Positions 8,548 to 16,042 of a stretch of 18,459 bases of DNA are shown in pieces; the first letter of the stretch is position 1, and each line of letters starts with the position of its first letter. The stretch comes from an uncultured Oscillospiraceae bacterium (GTDB lineage Bacteria > Bacillota > Clostridia > Oscillospirales > Oscillospiraceae), in the NCBI GenBank assembly GCA_910588625.1, contig CAJUQN010000054.1, positions 1-18,459 on the forward strand, written 5' to 3'. The notes beneath the pieces are model-generated. The model had not been told where the DNA came from. It searched no databases and saw only the letters and a program-made list of their open reading frames with translations. The position numbers and the translations under genes are program-made.

Positions 8548-10680
8548 ATGAGAAAAATATTATTCGAAAAGAGAAAAGTCTCGCGTTTCTTTTCCTCTTT
8601 ATTGGTGCCTTGTTTCCTTTTCGCCCTAGGCGGTTGTAAGGAGACCATCGATGAGGGCAATTTTGCCATTAAGACAGAACAGACGGTGACGGATTATCTG
8701 GCTGGCACTCCGGATCGCTTTTCCGATATCAAGTCGATTTTCGACCGTGTCCGTCTCGGCCGTTCCTCTGAGGCTTCTTCTCTGACCAGCGTGCTCTCCG
8801 CCCGAGGCAACTATACGGTGTTTGCCCCCAACAATGCCGCCGTTCGGAATCATATCAAGAGTCTTGGTGTGAATACCCCGGATGAGCTGAGCTATGAGCA
8901 GGCTGAGCTGATTGCCAAGAGTTGTATCATCGACAACGGCGAGTTGAGTGCTTACGAAGAAGCAGTATTCCCCTCTCCGTCCGGTTCTTTTCCCGAGGCC
9001 AACCTGAACGACCGTATCCTGTCCTGCAGTCAGGATACGGCAGCCTCCGGTGAGATGTATTATGTCATCAATGGCGGTTCCAGAGTATTGAAGACCAATA
9101 TAGAGGTCTCCAACGGTATGATTCATGAGGTTGATTCCGTTATAGCGCCTTCTTCCGACAATCTTTACGAACGTATTGCCGCCGCCGGCAATATGCAGGT
9201 TTTCGCCCATTTGCTGGAGCAGACCTCCTGGGCCGATTCCCTTGCCGTGTCTTATCTGGACCAGGTTTATGAGGAAGAGGAACGTGACGCGGTTTTTGTG
9301 CCCAGTGTGGGGACTTCCACCGACGGCCAGAAGTTCAATGTTCCGCAGCACCGTTATATCGGTTTTACGGCTTTTGTAGAGCCGGATGACGTGTTTGCAT
9401 CGGAGTGGGGCATTACCCTGTCGAAAGATGCCGATGGCCACGTCACGAACTGGAATGATGTCATGGCTCAGATTCGCCAAAAGTGCGAGTCCGCCTATGG
9501 CACGGCTGCTTCTGACAATCTGAAAGACCCCGACAATGCCGTCAACCGTTTTGTGGCCTATCACCTTTTGTACGGCCGTCTGGCCTATGACCGTTTTGTC
9601 AGTCATTACAATGAGTTCCATTATGATTATGGTGCTGACCGTGCGCGTCCCCAGACCATAAATTATCCTACCAATGTGTGGGATTATTACACGACTCTTG
9701 GTAAGTATCGCGGTCTGATAAAAGTGACCCAGATAGGCACCAACAGTGTGGATCCCGATGCCTTGAACAATCCGATTTACCTTAACCGCAAATCCGTTTA
9801 TGACAACAAGCGTGAGGGTGATTATAGAGAGATCGGCATCGAAAATCCGGGTCTTCTTGTGTCTCCTTTGAACGGCGTTTATGACAACAACTCCCTTAAC
9901 GGCTTCTATTTCCCCATCAACAAGATACTGCTCTATGATGACGCCATGCGCACCCAGCTGGCCGGTGAGCGTATCCGTATGGACGTGACGACCATGTTGC
10001 CCGAACTGTTGTCCAACAATACCCGTGCCACGGAGTTCGCCATGTTCCCCAAGGGCTATTGCGGCAACATCCTCAACCAGTCAGCCGGTACCATCTTCCT
10101 TTACCTCCATGCCGGTGTCGACCCCAAGGGTGGCGGCGCCTGGCGCGACTATCAGGGTGATGAGTTGATGTTCTTGGGACTTTATGACTTTACGCTGCGT
10201 CTGCCTCCTTTCCCCAAGGACGGCACCTATGAGCTCCGCATCGGGCTTTCCAACAACAACCAGCGCGGTATGGCCCAGATGTATTTTGGTGACGATCCCC
10301 ATCGTCTGCAGCCTACCGGTCTTCCCGTGGACATGCGTCAGGGCGCCGGTTCCATCGCCATACCCTGGACTGCGGATATCGAGGGCGATGACGTTACCAA
10401 TGCGGAGAATGACAAGAACATGCGTAACCAAGGCTATATGAAAGGTCCCCGCTATTGGTCCACCACCGGCAGCAAGGGCCAGACTCCGGTCCGTGACCAG
10501 GGTGGCAGCGCTGCCGCTATCCGCCTGATTGTCACCACCGCCGACATGAAAGCCGACAAGACGTACTATTTGCGCTTCAAGTCCGCATTGAAGAAATTGA
10601 ACGGCCAGCTTTTCGTTGACTATTTCGAATACGTTCCGACCTCCGTCTATAACGGCGCGACGGCCGAAGATATTTGGTAA
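8548..10680 (+). CDS. Lipoprotein with two FAS1 domains and a C-terminal beta-sandwich-like domain
   Basis: The protein has 710 residues. The lipobox is LGGC with Cys30, followed by KETIDEG. FAS1 domain 1 (about 46-205) is the clearest in the window: DIKSIFDRV, H1 YTVFAPNNAAVRNHI near 89, and H2 NGMIHEVDSVIAPS near 189. FAS1 domain 2 (about 206-470) is enlarged, with an H1-like FTAFVEPDDVF near 272, a YHLLYGRLAYDRF helix, and H2 NGFYFPINKILLYDD near 451. The C-terminal part (about 478-710) is beta-rich, with YDFTLRLPPFPKDGTYELRI near 546 and YYLRFKSALKKLNGQLFVDY near the end. This resembles a galactose-binding or jelly-roll sandwich, but that is inferred from pattern only and I do not recognise the family with certainty. 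It starts 12 bases after SusD 1. A role as accessory surface glycan- or protein-binding lipoprotein is plausible but unproven. Confidence 0.85.
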   Translation: MRKILFEKRKVSRFFSSLLVPCFLFALGGCKETIDEGNFAIKTEQTVTDYLAGTPDRFSDIKSIFDRVRLGRSSEASSLTSVLSARGNYTVFAPNNAAVRNHIKSLGVNTPDELSYEQAELIAKSCIIDNGELSAYEEAVFPSPSGSFPEANLNDRILSCSQDTAASGEMYYVINGGSRVLKTNIEVSNGMIHEVDSVIAPSSDNLYERIAAAGNMQVFAHLLEQTSWADSLAVSYLDQVYEEEERDAVFVPSVGTSTDGQKFNVPQHRYIGFTAFVEPDDVFASEWGITLSKDADGHVTNWNDVMAQIRQKCESAYGTAASDNLKDPDNAVNRFVAYHLLYGRLAYDRFVSHYNEFHYDYGADRARPQTINYPTNVWDYYTTLGKYRGLIKVTQIGTNSVDPDALNNPIYLNRKSVYDNKREGDYREIGIENPGLLVSPLNGVYDNNSLNGFYFPINKILLYDDAMRTQLAGERIRMDVTTMLPELLSNNTRATEFAMFPKGYCGNILNQSAGTIFLYLHAGVDPKGGGAWRDYQGDELMFLGLYDFTLRLPPFPKDGTYELRIGLSNNNQRGMAQMYFGDDPHRLQPTGLPVDMRQGAGSIAIPWTADIEGDDVTNAENDKNMRNQGYMKGPRYWSTTGSKGQTPVRDQGGSAAAIRLIVTTADMKADKTYYLRFKSALKKLNGQLFVDYFEYVPTSVYNGATAEDIW

Positions 10681-10702
10681 CCAAAGCATATTAAATAAGA
10701 CC

Positions 10703-12538
10703 ATGAACCGTATATATGATCAATTCCTGAGGGGAGGGCTTCTTTGCGCCTCGTTGCTGCTGTCCCTTTCCTCCTGTACCGACGACCATTTCGAGGTGCA
10801 GCCCGGCGCCCCTTCCGGTGCCAATACGATTTGGAAGAACATCTCCTCCAATCCTGAACTGACCTCCCTCGCGGAGATACTGCAGCGGACTCCTGTGATG
10901 CGTACCGAGTCGGACCGCGGCCGCAAGCAGTCCTATGCCGATTTCCTGAACACCTCTCAGGAGATGACGATGTGGGCCCCTAAGAACGGCACCTATAATG
11001 CCCAGGCTTATCTGGATTCTCTGGACAAGGCCGATGCTCTGAAGGACACGGATCTTCAGGCTTCCATGAAGCTTTACTATATGGTGTCCAACCAGTTCGT
11101 CCGCAACCATCTGGCCCTTTTCAACTATGCCTCCTCCCAGTCCTCCCAGCAGGTCCGTCTTCTGAACGGCAAACTGGCCTCTTACAGTGCCTCTGACAGC
11201 TTGTTCAACGGTGTCCGTCTGGCCGGCGGTAACATTACCGATGTGGTTTCCTCCAACGGCATGCTTCATGTTCTGGACGGCGTTTCCCCCTTTGCCTATA
11301 ATATCTATGACTATCTGAGCGTCAATCCCTCCCTTTCCCGCATGAATGCTCTTGTCACCTCCTACGACAAGTTCACTTTCTCTGAGAATGCCAGTACGGA
11401 AGGCTCCATGAACGATAAGGGCCAGATGGAATACATCGATTCGGTCTATATCTATTCCAATGAGCTTCTGTCCACATCCAGCGCCTTCCATATCGCCACC
11501 GAGGACAGCCTTTTCGTTGCCATTGTCCCTTCCGATGAAGCCTATGCCGGCGCTCTGGATACCATCTCTCCGCTGTACCGTTATGCCGACAGCTACGAGT
11601 ATGAGTGGTCGGAATCGAAAGGTGCCGATGGCGGTTTCCTCTATACGAAGACCAATGTCAACCCCAACGACTCGCTGACACATCTGAACACCTACCGCTC
11701 CCTTTTGGGCACGATGCTCATATCCCCGTCCCTGTTCCCCGGTGTGGACAAGTCCGACTCGGCCTCTGTCATCAACCATGTGCTTTATGCCGACTCCCTG
11801 GTGACCACCTCCGGTGTCATCCTTTACAACAAGGCCAACCGTGTCCCCGGCGACCGTAACATCAATCCGGTTTTCGAGGGTATCACTCCGGTAAAAGCCT
11901 CCAACGGCTATGTTTTCGTTGTAGATGAGTACAAGGTAGATCCCGCCTATTCCTTCATCCGCCGCAATGCCCTTGATTTCCACTCTTACAATATCGTCCG
12001 TATGAAAGGTGTGGCCAACGGCGCCCAGACAATGTACCTCACCTCCGAGACACGTACCGACACCCTGCTGGAAAGCTGGGGCAAGGAACCTGTTACAGGC
12101 GATGTCGAGGATGATACCTATACCTACTACGAGTTTGTGAAGGGTTCCGGTAACTTCGAGCTCCATATCCGCCTGAACAACGTTCTCAGCGGCAAGTACA
12201 GGATCTCCGTCATCACGGTGCCCAACCGCATCAACCTCTCCACCATTCAGGTGGACGGCGATGGCAATGAGGTGTTGGAGAGCCCCAACTTCACGGCCGA
12301 ACTTCTGGGCGACGACCTCAAGCTCATGAAGGGCACCAAGAAGACCTCCAGCCAGGATATCGACCAGACCCGCGTGAACAAGCACGTCCTTTGGGAAAGC
12401 GTCGAGATACCTGAAAGTTACAGCGGTCTTGACTTCAGCACATTCCCGATGCTTCATATCACCATTTCCAACCGCGGTAAAGGCAAGGCCCAGGGTGTCG
12501 GCTTCAGCAAGGTCATCCTCGAGCCCGTTCGTGAATAA
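10703..12538 (+). CDS. Lipoprotein with two divergent FAS1 domains and a C-terminal beta-rich domain
   Basis: The protein has 611 residues. The start at 10703 is chosen because it yields a signal peptide with lipobox LSSC (Cys25) followed by TDDHFEV; an upstream in-frame ATG at 10616 lies inside the previous gene and would bury the signal. FAS1 domain 1 (about 40-205) has a weak H1 (MTMWAPKNGTYNAQAYL) and a clear H2 (NGMLHVLDGVSPFAYN near 185). FAS1 domain 2 (about 205-420) has LFVAIVPSDEAYAGAL near 270 and NGYVFVVDEYKVDPAY near 401. The C-terminal region (about 435-611) is beta-rich, with GNFELHIRLNNVLSGKYRIS near 482 and FPMLHITISNRGKGKAQGV. This matches the layout of the preceding gene, so the two look like diverged paralogues. 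The gap upstream is 22 bases and the gap downstream to SusC 2 is 30 bases. A surface binding role is inferred from context. Confidence 0.84.
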   Translation: MNRIYDQFLRGGLLCASLLLSLSSCTDDHFEVQPGAPSGANTIWKNISSNPELTSLAEILQRTPVMRTESDRGRKQSYADFLNTSQEMTMWAPKNGTYNAQAYLDSLDKADALKDTDLQASMKLYYMVSNQFVRNHLALFNYASSQSSQQVRLLNGKLASYSASDSLFNGVRLAGGNITDVVSSNGMLHVLDGVSPFAYNIYDYLSVNPSLSRMNALVTSYDKFTFSENASTEGSMNDKGQMEYIDSVYIYSNELLSTSSAFHIATEDSLFVAIVPSDEAYAGALDTISPLYRYADSYEYEWSESKGADGGFLYTKTNVNPNDSLTHLNTYRSLLGTMLISPSLFPGVDKSDSASVINHVLYADSLVTTSGVILYNKANRVPGDRNINPVFEGITPVKASNGYVFVVDEYKVDPAYSFIRRNALDFHSYNIVRMKGVANGAQTMYLTSETRTDTLLESWGKEPVTGDVEDDTYTYYEFVKGSGNFELHIRLNNVLSGKYRISVITVPNRINLSTIQVDGDGNEVLESPNFTAELLGDDLKLMKGTKKTSSQDIDQTRVNKHVLWESVEIPESYSGLDFSTFPMLHITISNRGKGKAQGVGFSKVILEPVRE

Positions 12539-12568
12539 CCTCTCTTGTTGACTTTAAAATAGAAAACG

Positions 12569-15500
12569 ATGAATAAAAAGAATCTCCATATCATGCAGGG
12601 AGCCTTGCGTGCGGGCGTTTGCCTCTTCATGCTTTCCGGTCCCTGTGTCCTCTCGGCCCAGACCGTCTCCGGCTCCGCTCCGGCGCAGTCTTCTTCCTCC
12701 AGCCGTCCTTCCTCCCGCTATGAGATGAAGGAAATCAGCGGTTTCGTTTACGACGCCGCCACCGGCGCCCCTCTTGCAGGCGCCAAGGTCCAGGCTCTGA
12801 ACAACCGTTACTATACCGCCCTTACCGATGACAAGGGCGCTTATGTGATCAAGGTCCCCGAGTTCGTAACCTCCCTGTATGTCGACCTTGAAGGCGATTA
12901 CAATCCCGTCCAGATAGCCCTCAAGGGCGTCTCCGGACAGAATGCCCGCCTTTACTCCAGCTCCCTGGAGCGGCTTTATTCCGACGGAACCTCCCTATAC
13001 CACCGCCCGGAAATGTCCGTGAGCAATTCCAGTTCCCTGACCATTGAGAACGACATCGAGAACCGGCTCAACGCCTCCGTCCGCACCATCAACCGCGGCG
13101 GTGAGCCCGCCCAGGGTGCCGCGATGTTTGTCAACGGTCTGAACTCCCTGAACGCCAACGCCCAGCCCCTGGTCGTTGTCGACGGCGTCATCTGGGACAT
13201 GCAGTATGACCGCTCAGCCCTCCATGAAGGCTTTGTCAACAACATCTTCAACATCCTCGACACCGAGGACATCGAGAATGTCCGTTTCCTCAAGAACGGT
13301 ACGGCCCTCTACGGTGCCCGTGGCGGCAACGGTGTGGTCGAGATCACCACCAAGCGCGGCCGCAGCATGGTCACCCGTATCAATATCCGCGCCTTCGGCG
13401 GCTTCGAGCTGACCCCCGGCCGAACAGACATGATGAACGCCGGCCAGTACCGCAACTATGTCACCGAGTTCCTTGGCACAACCGCCGCCGCCCGCGACTA
13501 CTTCAAGAACAGTTCCGGCTCCGTCCCCCCGTTCATGAACGAGGACCCCAACTATCTGCTCTATCCGATATACCACAATGAGACCGACTGGCAGAAAGGC
13601 CTTTACAAGACCGCCTTCACCCAGAACTACAAGGTCAGCGTTGAAGGTGGCGATGATGTTGCCATGTACAACCTCTCCCTGGGCTATTCCCAGTCCGACG
13701 CCACCGCCAAGCGCACCGACTTCAACCGCTTGAACATCCGTTTCAACACGGACATCAACATGTTCAAGAACTTTACCACAGGCCTGGACCTTTCCTATTC
13801 GCGCAATGCCTATAACCTTCGCGACAACGGCTGGGCCGAGGACTATTCCGCCAGCAACATCTCCTCCCCGAATGTCCTTGGTCTGATCCAGTCCCCGTTC
13901 ATCAGTCCTTACGCCCATTACGTCCTCTATGACGGCGGTCTCTCCGTTGAGCATACCGACAAGATTTATTCCGGCAAGAACTATACGGACGCCAACAACC
14001 CCTACCGCTTTGCCCAGTCCTTCGGCTATTCCGGCCTTGTCAATCCCTACTGGATCCTTCAGAACGGCCAGGGTGACAATAAGAACTTCCTGGAGCAGAC
14101 CCAGTTCTCCATCAATGTGGCCCCCAAATACCAGATCAACAGTTATCTGAGCGTTAGCGACCGTTTCAGCTACATTCTGAACCGCATCAACGAGAAGTAC
14201 TACCTTCCCAACGACGGAACCCCCGCCAAGAGCGTTGAAGGTCTTGGCGAGGTCAAGAGCGTGATGCGCTCCCAGTTCAGCAAGGAGACCTCCCTCTACA
14301 ACGACCTGCGTGTCGACTGGAAGCGGGTGTTCGGCGCCCACAGCGTGAACCTCTTCGGCGGCTTCCGCATCTCCTCCTTCTCCTATGGCAACAGCTACAT
14401 CCGGGGCTATAACAACGACAACGACAAGATGCCCAACATGAGCATGTCACTCCAATATAAGGACTACGGCGGCGTGAACGATACCTGGACCAACCTGTCC
14501 TATTACCTGAACGCCGACTACAACTACCGCAACAAGTACTTCCTCACCGCCGGCGCCTCCATGGAAGCCTCCTCCCGTTTCGGTAAGGAAGCCTCCTCGG
14601 GCATCAAGCTCGCCGGCGTGAAGTGGGGCCTGTTCCCCACCGTCCAGGCCGCCTGGCTGATCTCCTCGGAAGACTGGTTCAAGGTCCCCTCGGTCAACTA
14701 CCTGAAACTGACTGCCGGTTATGAGGAAAGCGGCAATGACAACGTAGACTACTACGCCGCGCGCACCTACTTCGCCAACACGAAGTTCATGGACAAGGCC
14801 ACGGCCCTGAAACTGGCCAACATCCAGAATCCGACCATCCAGTGGGAAACCACCCGCCGCGTCAACGTCGGCCTGGAGAGCAGCATGCTCGACAACCGTC
14901 TCTCCTTCGGCGTGCACTACTACTGGTCCCGCACCAGCGACCTTCTTACCCGCAAGTCCGTGAGCGACATCACCGGCCTCACCTCCATGTGGGCCAACGA
15001 CGGCGCCCTCGAGAACCGCGGTGTCGAGTTCAACGCCCATGCCGTTCTCCTGAACCGTCGCGACTGGAAGTGGCAGGCAGGCTTCACCGTCGGTCATTAC
15101 CAGAATGAGATCACGGCCCTTCCCGAGACGAGCCTGAACTACATCAAGACCTACGCCCTCGACGCCGACGGCCGCCGCATCGCCTCCAGCGAGCAGCGTC
15201 TTCACGGCTACACCTCCTCCATCTACGGCACCAACAACGTCCTGACCGCCGTTGGCCTTCCCGTAGGTGTGTTCTACGGCTACCGCACGGCCGGTGTGTT
15301 CACCACTGACGCCGAAGCCTCCACGGCCGGCAAGTACGGCTACCTGCGCTATCCCACCGGGCTGAGCCAGTCCCCCTACCGTAACTTCAAGGCCGGTGAC
15401 GTCCGCTTCGTCGACCAGAACGGGGACGGCTGGATCTCCGAGGCCGACATGGTCCAGATCGGCGATCCCAACCCCGACATCTTCGGTAACCTCTACACCA

Positions 15501-15970
15501 GCCTGAGCTGGAAGGGCCTGACCCTCTCCCTCGACTTCAAGTACTCCCTGGGCAACGATGTCTTCAACTACCAGCGTTCGCAGCTCGAAGGCGCCAACAA
15601 CATCTACAACCAGACCACGGCCGTGGTGAACCGCTGGAAATACAGCGGCCAGCAGACCGACATCCCCCGTACGATGGCCTCCGACAATGACGAGTGGGTC
15701 AACAACGAGCGCTTCTCCGACCGCTGGATCGAGGACGGTTCCTACCTCAAGCTCAAGAAAGTCCGTCTGACCTATCGCGTCCCCCTCTCCCTGAGCTGGC
15801 TGCAGGGCCTCTCCGTGTGGGGCGAAGCCAACAACGTCTTTACCGTAACGAAGTACCTGGGCAGCGATCCCGAGTTCTCCGCCGGCAACAGCGTCCTTTA
15901 CCAGGGTATCGACGCCGGCTGGCTCAGCCAGGGCCGCAGCTTCAACTTCGGTGTGACCATCAACTTGTAA
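12569..15970 (+). CDS. SusC/RagA-family TonB-dependent outer-membrane transporter 2 with divergent plug
   Basis: The protein has 1133 residues. The signal peptide probably ends LSA|QT near residue 30; M9 is an alternative start. Unlike SusC 1, a Ser-rich linker (about 33-50, with SSSSSRPSS) separates it from the carboxypeptidase-regulatory-like domain (about 55-125, ISGFVYDAATGAPLAGAKV). The plug (about 148-270) keeps LNANAQPLVVVDGVIW, TEDIENVRFLKNGTALYGAR and GGNGVVEITTKRG, but the usual RIRG motif is replaced by MFVNG (186-190), and the usual LqGriaG segment is absent, with IENRLNASVRTINRGG in its place. The barrel contains the Asp loop DQNGDGWISEADMVQIG near 949 and ends in RSFNFGVTINL. 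No STN domain and no clear TonB box are seen. It should pair with SusD 2, 72 bases downstream. The frame is intact, so divergence rather than decay is indicated. Confidence 0.94.
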   Translation: MNKKNLHIMQGALRAGVCLFMLSGPCVLSAQTVSGSAPAQSSSSSRPSSRYEMKEISGFVYDAATGAPLAGAKVQALNNRYYTALTDDKGAYVIKVPEFVTSLYVDLEGDYNPVQIALKGVSGQNARLYSSSLERLYSDGTSLYHRPEMSVSNSSSLTIENDIENRLNASVRTINRGGEPAQGAAMFVNGLNSLNANAQPLVVVDGVIWDMQYDRSALHEGFVNNIFNILDTEDIENVRFLKNGTALYGARGGNGVVEITTKRGRSMVTRINIRAFGGFELTPGRTDMMNAGQYRNYVTEFLGTTAAARDYFKNSSGSVPPFMNEDPNYLLYPIYHNETDWQKGLYKTAFTQNYKVSVEGGDDVAMYNLSLGYSQSDATAKRTDFNRLNIRFNTDINMFKNFTTGLDLSYSRNAYNLRDNGWAEDYSASNISSPNVLGLIQSPFISPYAHYVLYDGGLSVEHTDKIYSGKNYTDANNPYRFAQSFGYSGLVNPYWILQNGQGDNKNFLEQTQFSINVAPKYQINSYLSVSDRFSYILNRINEKYYLPNDGTPAKSVEGLGEVKSVMRSQFSKETSLYNDLRVDWKRVFGAHSVNLFGGFRISSFSYGNSYIRGYNNDNDKMPNMSMSLQYKDYGGVNDTWTNLSYYLNADYNYRNKYFLTAGASMEASSRFGKEASSGIKLAGVKWGLFPTVQAAWLISSEDWFKVPSVNYLKLTAGYEESGNDNVDYYAARTYFANTKFMDKATALKLANIQNPTIQWETTRRVNVGLESSMLDNRLSFGVHYYWSRTSDLLTRKSVSDITGLTSMWANDGALENRGVEFNAHAVLLNRRDWKWQAGFTVGHYQNEITALPETSLNYIKTYALDADGRRIASSEQRLHGYTSSIYGTNNVLTAVGLPVGVFYGYRTAGVFTTDAEASTAGKYGYLRYPTGLSQSPYRNFKAGDVRFVDQNGDGWISEADMVQIGDPNPDIFGNLYTSLSWKGLTLSLDFKYSLGNDVFNYQRSQLEGANNIYNQTTAVVNRWKYSGQQTDIPRTMASDNDEWVNNERFSDRWIEDGSYLKLKKVRLTYRVPLSLSWLQGLSVWGEANNVFTVTKYLGSDPEFSAGNSVLYQGIDAGWLSQGRSFNFGVTINL

Positions 15971-15974
15971 AAAC

Positions 15975-16009
15975 CGCCGGCGCCCGGCGCGGGCCCTCAT
16001 CCGGCCCGC
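15975..16009 (+). other. GC-rich hairpin cluster in the SusC 2-SusD 2 gap
   Basis: Two inverted repeats sit in tandem in the 72-base gap. CGCCGG (15975-15980) pairs with CCGGCG (15984-15989) around a 3-base loop, and GCGGGCC (15989-15995) pairs with GGCCCGC (16003-16009) around a 7-base loop. They share one base. No T-run follows, so this is not a standard intrinsic terminator. It could be an RNA-stability or partial-attenuation element that sets the SusC/SusD ratio; that is inference. Confidence 0.5.
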
Positions 16010-16042
16010 CCCGTCTGCGCCGCCTCCAAACCCAACCATACA

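Noticed and set aside
12547..12560. TTGACTTTAAAAT before SusC 2 as an internal promoter
   Set aside because: The -35-like TTGAC is an Escherichia coli pattern, not the Bacteroidota -33/-7 type, and no TAnnTTTG is present. The 30-base gap fits read-through from the previous gene.
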